Shown: in pieces, positions 32,906 through 44,134 of the stretch
Position numbering within the stretch: the stretch's first letter is position 1
Layout of the letters: each line of letters starts with the position of its first letter
Assembly (NCBI GenBank): GCA_018806985.1
Contig: JADANN010000227.1
Span: 293,128 to 357,127 of the forward strand
Length of the DNA stretch: 64,000 bases
Direction: 5' to 3'
Source of the DNA: Angiostrongylus vasorum
Taxonomy: Eukaryota > Nematoda > Chromadorea > Rhabditida > Metastrongylidae
The notes under the pieces: generated by a model
Seen by the model: only the letters and a program-made list of their open reading frames with translations
Database searches by the model: none
What the model was told of the DNA's origin: nothing
Position numbers and translations under genes: made by a program

Positions 32906-33639
32906 ATTGTTATTATACCTCAGTTGTCTCTAACAAAGACAAATCCATGTTTCTATATCCAGTTTTTCTGCCCAGTTTACAAAGTACATGGATTTGAAAT
33001 ATGGGCCTTAAACTTCTATGAGCAAGTTTCTTAAGTCGCTTTCGACCAACATTAGAACTGTTGAGGTAAGGAGCAAGAACAGAGATTTCCGTCCTCCTGA
33101 TTCTAGTCACCTCTTGCCATTATACAGCATGTGCTATAACATTTAAGCAAGGATTTTTTTTTGTTGACAGTATCTTCAACCGGATAGATCAATAAAAACT
33201 GATGTTGAATGTTAACTCCTACGAAACATCATGAATCTCTCAACGCAGGTTCGTAAGATGGATCTGACGCAACACTGCTCACGAATGCAATCTGGTAAAA
33301 ACCTTACGGCGTCTGGTGATAACAGCAAATATCAACTCCCAAAATCGGATGATCATACGAATTCCTGTACCGTTTAAAACACGCCAAGCCTTTCCAACTA
33401 ATCAGTGCTGTTCTACAATGCCGTCACAGTTGCTTTTCTTCGTCGACAGCGATTTGAAATGCAATCTTGACACGTAACTTAGTCGCGACAAAACAAGAGT
33501 CATGAAGCTGATCACAAGTGCCAACGTGGACGGAGGGCCGACAACACGAAGTATTAAGCAGTTAGCAAAGTCAACTAAAATTATGTCGCCACTTAAACAG
33601 ATAACGAACAAATATTTTCAAATCACTTTCATTCACCCT
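32906..33639. other. unassigned
   Basis: Downstream flank of cutc-1. Minus ORFs at 32913-33110 and 33402-33611 show no motif. No repeat recognised. Confidence 0.35.
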
Positions 33640-33765
33640 TTTATTCTCTTTTTATTTCCTTAGTTTCCTTTAAATATTTATTTCATTATATGTTTGTTTA
33701 TTTATTTTGTTTATTATTATCCGCTATTTATTCTGTTTTTTTGTATTTATTTTATTTATTCCCCA
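33640..33765. repeat. AT-rich low-complexity tract with polyA signals for cutc-1
   Basis: TTTATT-rich tract. On the minus strand it contains several AATAAA hexamers beginning near 33760, about 190 bp after the cutc-1 stop. They could serve as its polyadenylation signals. Confidence 0.5.
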
Positions 33766-33945
33766 TCGAATGTACAACATTTTCGGAAACAGTTCTTAAG
33801 CAAGAAGAAATGTAAGTGATCCAGAAGCGAGTAATGTGATCTTAAAAGGATGGTTAAAAACTCAAAATCGACAACGTTGCTTGAATTATAACGTAAGATC
33901 AAGACTGCAACCACAAAAGCCTCATTAGAATGAAAATTTACTAAC

Positions 33946-36900
33946 TCAATAGTAAGGCCTTAATAGAGGCTTAGAACCGAAGAATTCCTTCAATAGTTCC
34001 ACCATAGTTAGCACTTCTTCTTTGCTGGTAACCTGTTGAACATCAGTTCCCAAAGCACCCATCTTAAGGTGATTATTATTTGCAGCCTAAAACATAAAAG
34101 AAATATAGTTGAGAAACCATGCGAAATTTTAGTACTTATGACTACGAAACCCGATGCTTTGTCGTGTCCCATCGTGGTGGGGAATGTTCATGGGTGTCAT
34201 GCTATGATGTTTGGTGGTGATTGCTGATCAGCAAAGTCATCTATATTGAAAAGAAATTCAATATAACCATCTGGTAACCCATCTAAAGGCGAATCAGTAC
34301 AGGAAATGCCGTCATTTGGAGGAAACTTAGTTGCAAGTTGTCATATCTTCCCAAGATTCAAAACGCTGACAGCTGTCTGTAGCGACGACCTGGATACGGT
34401 CTAGCGCGGGTTTCTCAAGATTCTAGGAGGAAATAAATTTGAGGAAATAAATTTTCCGGTTATCTTCATGATGACAGGCTGTTAAATGTTTAAGCAAGGA
34501 AATGCAAGAAGCCTTTCTGCTCTTTGCATTACATTCTATGACTATCCACATAAACCTTTTTAATCATAGGGAGTCGCATCGGCCAAAGAGAATAGCATAA
34601 AACGTAGAAACTTGGAAAATCCGAAGTAATACGAACTCGTACGATAATCTAAGTAGGCATTTTGTACTGGTTACTTAGTTTTATAAGTACCTTTGAGTCC
34701 ACCGTTATGGATGCTGAGCCATGGTACCACAAACAACCAGTGCTAGGCATCAAGAGTGGAAGCGTCTTCGAATTTACCCCAGATCCTGGAAATAGCAAAG
34801 ACAAAGCTAAGTTCGAATACACTGGAACTAAAGAATAAAAAAAGATAAGGCCTTCAGAAATGATCAATTCTTGAAAGACGCGCCATGAATTCGACTCCAT
34901 TTGTGACATCGAAGAAAACTGATTGAATGTATATTGCGCCAATGTAATGACTTGTGGAAATCTAACAATGTATCATGTCCGCGTTTCTTATCTTCCCTCT
35001 TGATAATTCTTGTGTCAAATGTCTAGCCTCGAAGGGAAGTGGGATTGTCTTGTTCGTCGGATCGAACGAACTCCTCTAAGTGTGGCATGGCACCTCTAAC
35101 CCAACTGCATTACTTAGTAGGCACAAGAAGAGAGATCATACAAAGAACCACTGGAAATGGGTAAATGGTAGAATATGGCAAGATGTACACGACGATATCC
35201 ACTGAGGATTTTATCAAGGAATAAAATGGAAACCGTGTAACTCCTTCCTATTTCGATTTCAATTTTATGTCGTCAAAAAGAGGTTGAAATTACAAATTAA
35301 GACTTAATAAAAACTCTTTTACGTCAATTCTAACGGACCAGCCATAATTTGTAGCCTATCTCCGGCCGCTTCTTGCATCTTCTTCAAACGACGGGCGCCA
35401 TCCATGGCTGTTGCTGCTTGACCACTGCAGAAAAGTGTACCAATCTAATTAGTCGAATATGCAACTCTTTACCAAATACGACGGGTAGTAAATGAAAGTA
35501 GTAACTAATGAAAACCACTGTAAAACGTTTTGAAGTGCAAGCTCAAATAAGAGAGTCCTACTTCCTTTTTGTAGAATACATAATTCAGCACCTTGTAAGA
35601 ATCGCCTTGAAACCCAATTTGGCCGCTAGTTCGAGTGCTGTTTTCCAGTCTTTCACCAGATCAAACGCACGATGAAGAGTACAACGAAGCGGTCGAGCAG
35701 CTTGTATAAGTCGACAACAATTGGCTTCGTCCAGAGCTCCAGTACTGAAAAATCAGTAAAAGAAATCCGTGATTTCTCGAAAGTCAAAAAACTTAGCATT
35801 CATAGCTTAACATGGTAAACACGTAGACAGACTTTGCTTCTCAGTTCACATCCTTCTTGCAACTCACTCGTTTTCCCAACGTCAAGCTCGAAATGGGAAC
35901 AGTTTTCAAGATCAGCTAAATATCTGTTTTGTAGAGAATTAAAACCGCTCATTAACTGTCCAAGTTCCAGCTCCCCGAATGCGATCACGAAAAATCCCTA
36001 GCTTATCCATAGCGAAATAAAGTGCACGATAAAATGGAGTCTAATATCCATAAGTTTGAATTCAGAAAAAATGGACTCGATTGGTTATCTCACTGGTTCC
36101 ATTCATAACCTCCAGTGATGCGTTGTTCCCGAAACACCGCTATCAAATAACCTTTAGTGCTGTATGAAGGAGCACAATATAGCTTGATTTACCAGAGCTC
36201 TTCTATTAATATTACTCATGTGGAAGCATTTCGTATCAGATTCCATGTTTTATAACACCATTCTAAATCTCTTCTATATGAATTGATTTCAAATAGTGTC
36301 CGGATCCGAGCACATCTTCTATTCGGTTCGTTGCCTTACATCCGAACTCAACGTAGGTGTTTGTGTGCGGGTTCTGCATCAACCGGAGGTTTTTGTCCTC
36401 TTCATTAATGCCTTTGAATACTAGTCGATCATCTTTCTTGAAAATAGTCCGCTAGAGTGCTCCGAAGTTTTCACCACAAGTAGTTGACTGCCGTTTTGGA
36501 TCTTAAAAACTTTTTCCAGATCAACCTAGTACAAGTCAGCAACAGCGGAGGAATGACGGGGTTAGTTGACTCGATACGGGGTCGGATCAAAGATTATTAG
36601 CAGTTTCTTTAGAAGATTCTGTTATACACGGACCACACTCATTATCCTCACAAACCTGTCACTCAAAAAATTCCTTCGCGGTCATATGCTTGCTTGGTAC
36701 TATCTATCTATTGTGTACTGAAACGTTTAGTGATAAAAAGCGGAACGTCTCACTTGTTCAGGACTCCAAACACAAATCCAGTAACGCCGATGCCCTTCAT
36801 GGCTCGTAAATCCTCCAACATAACATCAATCTCGTCTCCCGTATAGATAAAGTCACCACTTCTTGGGCGGATCATAACAAACAGTGGTATCTGTGGAAAC

Positions 36901-37556
36901 GAAGCACGCAGACGCCGTACCAGACCTATTACAAAAAACTCCAGCTCAATATAAAGCAGTGCGCGTTTAGAAGGTCATCAAGTAAATAGCATAGTAAATA
37001 TCTCCTACGTGATCGGACTAAAAGGAGAGGAGAAACGGGGCAATAGGGAGATTTCGGTGTGAGGTCGAACGGTATATTATGAAATATTCGTGAATAACCA
37101 GAAAGTTTTAGAAAGGTATCGCTGTATAAATCCTAAAAAATTAAAGTGACAATTTAACTTCATGCGAAAGGACCAAGAGATGGGATTTGTTGGCCAACTA
37201 TGGTATAAAAAGTAGCAAGGCTGGTAAAAAGAGGAGATGATGACCAAATGCAAAGTTCAACTTTCCGGCACAAGCTGATTCTGAACATATTAAAACTTTT
37301 AACCAATTAGCAAATTAGAGGAAAAGTTTTTGACATACCAATAGAAGGTGTTAGGCCACCCAATGAGAGGGCACTGCAAACCTCAAGCTGATGAGCTCCT
37401 AATAATGAAAGCTATTATTTTTTAAATGCCACGGAAAACAAACAGAGTACTAGTATTTCCTTTTCACAAATTGACGATTGTCTTCCACTTACCTCCATCA
37501 ATAGCATTCAAGGCAGATTCATACGAATCAACGCAAATTTCTAACCTCCCAGACAT
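33946..37556 (-). CDS. cutc-1: copper homeostasis protein CutC family, complete
   Basis: Seven exons on the minus strand: 37556-37493, 37398-37339, 36925-36754, 35744-35592, 35424-35339, 34785-34691 and 34086-33946. Introns are all GT-AG and every codon joins, giving 256 residues, close to other animal CutC. The fold is a TIM barrel in the cytosol; the family is linked to copper tolerance, though the reaction is not known. Landmarks: start MSGRLEICVDSYESALNAI, SALSLGGLTPSIG (about 30-42), FVMIRPRSGDF (57-67), FVFGVL, TLHRAFD (121-127), ILTSG (147-151), IMAGSGVN (176-183), YHGSAS (199-204) and MGALGTDVQQVTSKEEV near the end. Two sites differ from the usual family text: PGGG/AGGG reads AGSG, and the H[CA]SA motif is HGSA. 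Introns hold SINE pieces (34845-35000, 36297-36470). The start Met follows a TTTTCAG directly, so a leader may be trans-spliced there. The stop is TGA. Confidence 0.95.
34845..35000 (-). repeat. SINE-1 fragment in a cutc-1 intron
   Basis: Reversed SINE-1 tail half: aaaagataaggcc, atgatcaattcttgaaagac, gcgccatgaattcgactcc, ttgtgacatcg, gattgaatgtat and caatgtaatgacttgtgg. The head is missing. It lies between exons 5 and 6. Confidence 0.6.
36297..36470 (-). repeat. SINE-2-like relic in a cutc-1 intron
   Basis: Weak match to reversed SINE-2 (gtccggatccgagcacatc, ttcggttcgttgcc, gaaaatagtccgctagag). It lies between exons 3 and 4. Confidence 0.35.
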
Positions 37557-37564
37557 CTGAAAAC
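37548..37564 (-). promoter_or_regulatory. splice acceptor directly at the cutc-1 start codon
   Basis: On the minus strand the sequence reads GTTTTCAG then ATG. In nematodes such a site just before the start is either a spliced-leader acceptor or the end of an intron in the 5' UTR. It fixes ATG at 37556 as the first usable start. Confidence 0.55.
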
Positions 37565-37639
37565 ACCAAAGATCTCAATGTGGACCGATTTTCATTGGAA
37601 TTCGGTATAAATGATCAATGCATGTTGTTTCATTGATAA

Positions 37640-38090
37640 GTTAACACAGAGTAGATAAAGAACTTCATTCGGTTAGCGTTCCGACGTCTTCGTCTTCCTC
37701 AGAGCCGATGATCCGAGTGATGGTCCACAGCTGATCGTCTTTTCGATGTGGCATCTTCGTCGTCATTCCGAGTTGGATCTTCTTCAGTGGAGCACCGCTG
37801 GACGAATTTTCCGTTGAGAAACAAATTCTTGTCAACGGATAGTTATATCAACAACAACCATCCTGTTTAAAACAGGGTTGCCGAGTGAGGTTTGGTCATT
37901 CGAGTGGTGCTCCACTGAAGAAGACTTGTTTCGCTACGACGAAGACGCCAGATCTAGAAGGCGAACAACTGTAAACCATCCAGTCAGATCATCGACTCTG
38001 ATGAAGATGAAACCGTCGAAACGTTAGTCGAGTAACTATGTGTTAGCAACCTCGTGTTAGCTTATCAATGAAATAAGGTACAAAGGAATT
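37640..38090. mobile_element. PLE arm pair with hammerhead motifs, upstream of cutc-1
   Basis: Inverted arms (about 37640-37830 and 37880-38090). The right arm has an intact hammerhead. The left one, on the minus strand near 37677-37715, has CTGAGGA, a good helix II GACG/CGTC, but GGAA instead of GAAA. Outer ends match: gtttcattgataagttaaca at left and cctcgtgttagcttatcaatgaaat at right. No endonuclease lies between. It starts less than 100 bp before the cutc-1 start codon, so it may overlap that gene's promoter. Confidence 0.7.
37992..38031 (+). ncRNA. hammerhead ribozyme motif, H1 type, intact
   Basis: Helix I UCGACU (37992-37997) pairs with AGUCGA (38026-38031), 6 perfect base pairs. The core CUGAUGA is at 37998-38004, helix II GAUG/CGUC (one G-U pair) with loop AAAC, GAAA at 38018-38021, then CGUU. 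The cleavage base would be the last U before AGUCGA. Helix I differs from the copy at 60611 on both strands yet still pairs. Confidence 0.72.
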
Positions 38091-38214
38091 CGTTCCCATC
38101 AAGAAATCCACCTACCAAAACCACCACCTCGATCAGTAAGTATTTAAAAAATGTTAGCTCACCCTCTGATGAGCTGACTTTTAGATTCTTTACAAGATCT
38201 TAGATTCCAGTCTC

Positions 38215-38275
38215 GAGTGTACAACGACAACAACGGCAACAATAACAACAACAACAGCAACAACGACACTGGAAC
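38215..38275 (+). repeat. CAA-rich microsatellite
   Basis: Imperfect (CAA/AAC)n tract, interrupted by ggc and gac. It creates a false valine-rich ORF on the minus strand (38190-38411). Confidence 0.85.
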
Positions 38276-38619
38276 GTTGGCTAATAAAGTGATTAAGCAC
38301 TATCGATAAACAACTTGCGACAAGAACTGAAATAATATTAGAATAAGGACGATAGAGTTTTTTCTTCAAAAACGAATGCACATTATAAGGTAAACAGATA
38401 TGACACAGCAACTTAAGAATGTGATCTCAGAACATTTCGTAAGGGTAAGCGAAAATCTTACGTCGACGAATTTTACTCGGTATTCATCAGATAAATGAGA
38501 GAAAACCAGTTTTTGAAACATTGTGATGCTCTGTGCTAACTGATAGTGATACCAACTGCTGCAGGAGATTGGCCTGAGAAAAAGAAACGATTATCAACGG
38601 ACGTGCTGTATAAAAGAAC
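38276..38619. other. unassigned
   Basis: No gene or repeat recognised. Confidence 0.3.
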
Positions 38620-39090
38620 ACTGTCGACTAATACAACTACAATGATGCTGAGCTATCTGGAAGACTCCGGACCGCAGGCGTCTGAGGTGGGGATCAAACC
38701 ACATTATTAACCTTTCCGGGAGCTAACGTGTTTACCACCACAACAAGTGCGTCGTTCGTTTCGCCTTTCTCTCAGCTGTGTTTTATAGGCGCTATCAGCA
38801 GTCACCCGTCAACGGGATTGATCTGGTGAGCATAAATCTGCATTGAACCCAGCTAAGCTGAAGCGGTAGTATGAGTCACAGTCAACTACTTTTTATTTAT
38901 TGTCTGCTCTTTTTTCATGGCAGGGTATGATGTAAAATAAAAATACAAGGTGCTGAGATATTGGTTCGATGTAATAGATAGATACATTCAGATATGCGAG
39001 GTTCGATCTCCGCCGCAGGAAACTACGTATCATTGTAGATGTATTTTACATCATATTCTACCAAGAAAAAAGAATAGGCAGTTACAGTGC
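38620..39090. repeat. R3 unit (reverse) with inverted tail
   Basis: 38635-38880 is an R3 unit in reverse: acaatgatgctgagc, gactccggaccgcagg, gtttcgcctttctctcagc, tcaacgggattgatctgg, cccagctaagctgaagc. A second unit follows, with the block ttgtctgctcttttttcatgg...gtatgatgtaaaat at 38905-38943 repeated in inverted form at 39040-39085, making a small palindrome. Confidence 0.65.
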
Positions 39091-39094
39091 CGAG

Positions 39095-39290
39095 TAAGGT
39101 TGCTTTACTCTGTCGGCGCTGCACTGGTTTCGACTCGATGCATTCACGAAGACCCACATCGGAAGAACGAATAAATGTGGATAACCGATGCGGACCTGTC
39201 CAGCTCTGAAGAAGGCGAAGGTGCTGAAACGTTAGACAACTAAGTTCTCTAATCCACATAAAATCAAGCTGATTTCTTTGCAATTACTTA
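39095..39290 (+). repeat. PLE arm with decayed hammerhead
   Basis: Core CTGAAGA at 39206-39212 and GAAA at 39226-39229 followed by CGTT. Helix II and helix I pair poorly. It is a distinct subtype, since the downstream text (agacaactaagttctctaat) differs from the other arms. Confidence 0.5.
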
Positions 39291-39379
39291 ATCAGTCAAT
39301 GCTGCTCATAAAATTGATGACTTTAATTTGAATCTGTAGTTTTATTGACAAATTTACGGCAGACTGCTACTAATCTTTA

Positions 39380-39610
39380 TTATCGCCAACGTTTCGGCAG
39401 TATTGCCTTCATCAAACCTGCGGTGATTCCAGTCGAGCGTTCACAGTAGTTGTTTTTCTTATTGTTACTCTCTGTTGTCGTCACAACGAGTCGAATCGAG
39501 TGTAGTGGAGAACAGCACGAGTGAAGTAACGCCACCCGGTACTGCCCTCCTATACAACTAATTGACAAGGAACTTGCCGCGCTGAATTGGCCTGACCTCG
39601 CTGACAACTT
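39380..39610 (-). repeat. PLE arm, reverse, decayed hammerhead
   Basis: On the minus strand near 39420-39385: TTGATGA (the first core C is changed to T), a perfect helix II GGCA/TGCC with loop ATAC, GAAA, CGTT and GGCG. The arm continues towards 39610 with text unlike the other arms, suggesting another PLE subfamily. Confidence 0.5.
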
Positions 39611-40494
39611 GAGCCAAGATGTTGTTTAAAATCGACTCATAGCAACAATCACGACAAAAACCTACATTTCAGCATGTACATTGGCTCCTAAACCACAACT
39701 ATTTGTTATTGGTACTGAATGTTCGCCAATACTGGGAAAAACGCAGTTTGTTGCAGAGAGTGGATAACTGCTGTTGAACGCTACGTTGAATGCAAAATTA
39801 GCAGAAATAATGTTCTAAACACACAAGCCATATGATATTTCTACCCAATGTCCTAGTAATTAAGAAATTCCCTGGAATTGATCGGTGTGCTATAGACTAC
39901 CAAATCTTCATCAGAGACAGCTGGCAACCATTATGGAGCGAAGAGAGAGGCGGATGTCTGGCGGTTAGCCTTCCTTCAAGATGGCAGGGCAATTCTACCA
40001 CAAGTCGATTAACCGACCAAGGACGATGTGATAGGGAATCCTCCAGGATGAATTATCCTTCCATCAACGTGTTCTCGACAATGTAAAGTAGAAAACCACT
40101 GCTCTGAAAGAAATCTGAAGCAGTACTGCTCACTGTAAAGATATCGGAGTTGTCACAAATTTACTGTATGACGTTACGGAAATCAAAGCCTATTTTAACC
40201 TGGGCTTCTAGCGTATTTTTCCACAACTACCAACAAATGTGATGAGAAGGCACATTGATATAAAAGATTTGTATTACTAGTTTCTCTATTAAATATTTCC
40301 TGGTTCATCTCAGCCATACTGTTTATAATCGAATAGTCGGCTCATAATACCAACAATTTCTATTATACAAAAGATTTGTGTTCTGTTATCCCTGATATAT
40401 ACAAATAGTCCTCGATCGTTTGGTCAACTAGACGGAATTATCGTTGCGGTCCTTGAAGAATACTACGAGCAAGCCCACCTACAAGACAGCGAAC
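39611..40494. other. unassigned
   Basis: ORF 39832-40086 (84 codons) has no recognised domain and no splice support. No repeat recognised. Confidence 0.35.
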
Positions 40495-40750
40495 ATCCCT
40501 CCGTTCCACAAGGACCGCAAGCTTGTGGTGAAGACCTAAAAATTTCCTAACACCGCACTCTCGTGCAGGGATTCCACGGAAAATCACGCTCAATTAGCAA
40601 TCAGAAAGGTTGGTGAGGACAAAAATGGATAACACATCGTCATGAAATTCTTATTCGAACCACACCAGTTTTACAGGTGATGCTTAGAGGACCACGAAAA
40701 GTATTGAAAAAGTGCTACGTCAGCAGGACATGTGACGACTGGCTACACAA
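40495..40750 (+). repeat. R1 fragment, diverged
   Basis: Matches the tail half of R1 in forward orientation: ccacaaggaccgcaagcttgtggtgaagacc, gggattccacggaaaatcac, and a tail-like caagtatctaagtaagtaac at 40751-40770. Confidence 0.5.
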
Positions 40751-41202
40751 GTATCTAAGTAAGTAACATAGAGAAATATCACAGCACAATAAGCATGGTT
40801 GACTAGAGGGAGCCCTCAATATAGATAGTGAAATAAATGTTTATGATCATCTGTATCACCTGCCACCTGTCGTCCTGTTGATCGTCGAGTGACTAGAGCG
40901 GGCACCAGTAAATCTGTCATTTCTCCTTCTCGCATGTAGGAGTACCCCAGTGGGTTATGCTAGCTCTAGATACACGTTGAGCATCGTACCTTTCTTCTAG
41001 CGTTTTCGTGAAGAACTCTGATCATCGCGGTCCGGCCCATTTTATCTTCGACTGTGTGGCGTACAGAACGACATCTTATTTTTTCGCTGACGTAGACTGG
41101 AGCTTCGAATCCCCTTCCTAATTTGCGTGATACGGGATACCACTAACATCGTTCTCTTGACTGAGCGTTCTACAACGCTGAGTGGTCTTTCATCCTGCCT
41201 AC

Positions 41203-41562
41203 CTAACGACCAGGTTTCTGATGCGTACATATATTCGATGATATTGATATTTGCACCGCTAGGCTATTCATATTGACTAACGAAAGGTATTTGTGCCGAT
41301 GAACATGAAAGGTGCACATGGAACCAATCCCTTCGAAGATCAATCTTTTCGGGGCTCTATCAAAGTCGTCGAGCATTCGTTCTGCTTGGCTAATGTATGG
41401 TGTTATAAGAATGATGTCATCAGCAAAGCAAAGATGGTGTAATTTCCGGCCATCGATTTTCACTCCCATGTTGTCCCATTCTAATGTTCGCGTGATGTTC
41501 TCGACGGTGGCGACAAGTAATTTTGGCGAGATGGTGTAGTTTGACCAAACCTTTCTTTTCAC
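41203..41562 (-). pseudogene. RTE-A reverse transcriptase palm, open stretch
   Basis: Contains KLHHLCFADDIILITPYISQ, the RT motif C with both metal-binding Asp, preceded by RTLEWDNMGVKIDGR. After LDDFDRAPKRLIFEG the frame departs from the family text, so the ORF is a broken piece. Confidence 0.8.
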
Positions 41563-42699
41563 GTCGATGTCAATATCGTTCCAGAGTGGTAATATTTTGA
41601 TTGTGAAATTTTCATATAGCTCAACAAGAGTCTTTATATTCTGAGAACGGACGCCTCAACTGTTCAGCGCTTCCATGACTGCTTCTTTCTCAACTAAGTC
41701 AAGAGCCTTCCTTAAATCGAAGAAAGTGAGACAAAACGACCTCTTGTACTCTCGCGATACTTTGTCTTGCTATCGTGTGCATGTGGGCCATCGCAATGAA
41801 TCCTTTTCAAAATCTTGCTTGCTCATATGGCAGACGTTTGTCCAGTGTTCTTTCAATCCTGTTTAGAACGACTCGAGTGAAAAGTTTGTATAGACGACAG
41901 ACATCAGACAGATGGGGCGATAGTTTCCGATATCGTGAAGTTCACCCTTCTTGAACGATAGCACGGTCTTCCTAGCCTTCCAGTGAATAGGGCCTTGCAT
42001 TCGGACAAGAGGTAACGTGTGAACAGCCGAGTCAGTATGTCTACAAGAGACTGGTGGAAGGTTGTTCAGGTGTTCAGATTTTAGCATCTGCGGACCTGGT
42101 GTTGTTCGATTCTTCGCCGACGAAATAGCATGCCGGACATCGGAAGGGAGAACCTGTGGTATGACATATCCATCTTCCTTTATTTCGTATAAAGGCAGGA
42201 GAACGTAGCTATTGAAGAGATCCGAGTAATAATCGCGAATGATTTTCTCCATTCCCTTTCTGGAAGCTGTAGTTTACGTCTGAGCGTCGGAGTGCAATCG
42301 TTTTGGTTTTGAAATATGCGAAGCTTTGATGGGCTTAGCTAAGCTTTCTTACAGCCTATGCAGCTTCGACCATAGCTGCTGTTCTCTCTTTAGGATGTCT
42401 TTTATTGCCTTTTTTCTAAGCCTATCTGCATTGTTTTGCAAGCTCGGAATTGATCTACGATTCATTGCAGCTCGTGATAATTCACTTTTACGTATCAGTT
42501 CTGATGTTTCTGGAGAAAGAGGTCTCTTGGTGAACTTCGAACTCTCAGCTTTCACAACGCTAACGTGAAAATGTTGAATGAGCCCATCGTATTCATCGTC
42601 GATGTTACCAATAACGGCATCTTCCCAAGTGCGGAATAATGATCTGAATAAATCCCAGTTTACAGTGCTTTTAGGACTTCGTTTTTTGAATTTGGTGCC

Positions 42700-43445
42700 T
42701 TATTCTCCTTTTCGCAAGAAACGAAATCTTGTATGAAGGAGGAAATGGTCTGATACCGTGTAGAATTTTGGGACAACTGCCACTTCGTTAAGCCTAAACC
42801 TTCGACTTACCATGATGTGGTCTATTTCGTTATGGTACTCTCCACTGGAAGAATCCCACGTCCAATGCGATTTATGGAAGTGTGAGTTACCATGAATGGT
42901 CTTGATCATCATGATTAACACAGAAGGTCGCTCACCTTGTTCGTTCCATTCTAATCCGTGGGCTCCAATATGGCGTTCTTCGCACGTTCTTCCAGGTCCA
43001 ATCTTCGCGTTGAAATCTCCAGTGATGACCTTGAAGAATGTGTGGTCTTCTCTGCAGAACTCCTCAAGTCCTTATAGAACGCATCGGTTTCTTCTTTGTC
43101 ATGGCTTGATGTCGGCGCGTAGGCAACGAAGATTGCCAAAGCTTATAACGATCCACGTCTCTCCAATCGTAGACGACCGATTTGGGTTGTTTGTTGTTCG
43201 AATAAATCGATGTTCATGGTCGAACTCCTGTTGGCGTGAAAGCCGACGCTGCCGACTACTCTACTGTCGATTCTCCAAGAAACAGTTCTTCTCCAAAGTC
43301 ATTGCCTGCGCTGAATGGGTGGCGTCTTCTCGTCTTAGATTGTCCGATGAGGTTGTACTTTATCCTCCTTGCCTGCACGACCATGAATTCTATCCAGGAC
43401 TCAGATGCAAGTGTGCGTGCATTGTAGGCACAGATCGTCATAGCC
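42700..43445 (-). pseudogene. RTE-A apurinic-type endonuclease domain
   Basis: Endonuclease/exonuclease/phosphatase fold domain that nicks target DNA. Reading across frames shows the N-terminal strand MTICAYNARTLASE, ETRRR-like KTRRRHPFSAGND, FVAYAPTSSHDKEE, a damaged GDFN motif (43000 region), GLEWNEQGERP near 42930, EIDHIMVSRRF and the terminal SDH. Frames change at least twice. Confidence 0.8.
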
Positions 43446-44134
43446 TAGAATGGACCTAAAATTTTAGCGGCCTCTCCGTACTTGTCCTACCCAGCGCTGC
43501 TGTATCAGAGGCTCTTTCAGGTTCAGGGGAATGAGGCCTGTTTATTCTGTTTGGCGTTTGACACCCACATATAGCGTGCTGAGCTCAACGTGTGGGATGG
43601 CCATACATACGGGTAGCTTGCCAGTATCGCCAAGAGTAGACGAGGAGCTTATTTGTTGGAGGCCACTTCTAACCGCCTCCCACATACTTCCCTGTTACTT
43701 GGTTGCAGGCTTTTGGCCAAATTGACTCGTAGAACACAATCCACATAAACTAGAACGCACCCACACACACATGCATGAATACGCCTTGTAAATACAGAAA
43801 GTATGTGTCAAATCGAAGCAGCAGAAACAGGGACTCCATTACTGGATCCATCTGCGTCTCAAGGAAGCAGAGGTCGCTTTTGTTCTCCGCGACTGACACC
43901 CTGACCGCCACCTGGATACGCTCCACGCTGTTTCGCGACTAACCGGCATGCGATTCCTCTACGGAAGAGATTCGTTGATATTTATGACAAGTAATTTAGA
44001 CACACTGTTTCTTAAGGTGGAAGGGGGTACGGATGTGTATGTCTAAATAATGTACAAGTGACCGGACGAAGAAGGCGTCGTAGTTTTTCTTGCGACTGAC
44101 CGCCACATATAATGTCTCGTTTTTCTCAGTGAAA

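Larger units (their letters stand above)
40845..43995 (-). mobile_element. RTE-A element, near full length, minus strand
   Basis: The most complete RTE-A copy in the window. The leader is at 43470-43995. The endonuclease is at about 42700-43445: RTLASESWIEFMVVQARRIK, FVAYAPTSSHDKEETDAFY, NEIDHIMVSRRF and SDHFLLHTRFRF with the catalytic Asp-His pair present. The linker is at 42340-42700, RT fingers at 41863-42252 (TTPGPQMLKSEHLNNLPP) and motif C near 41430 FADDIILITP, with both Asp kept. The C-terminal zone is at 41042-41230 (YASETWSLGRQDERPLSVVE). The 3' UTR runs to about 40845 (tcacctgccacctgtcgtcc). Frameshifts make it inactive. Part of its RT region is almost identical to the copy at 19565-21600. 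Confidence 0.87.

Noticed and set aside
32913..33611. Mariner- or Tc1-like transposase downstream of cutc-1
   Set aside because: Checked the minus ORFs for DDE/D and HDNA-type motifs; none present.
38190..38411. Possible membrane protein ORF
   Set aside because: The valine run is the reverse translation of a CAA repeat.
43236..43459. 187-codon + strand ORF (42896-43459)
   Set aside because: Antisense shadow of the RTE-A endonuclease on the minus strand.
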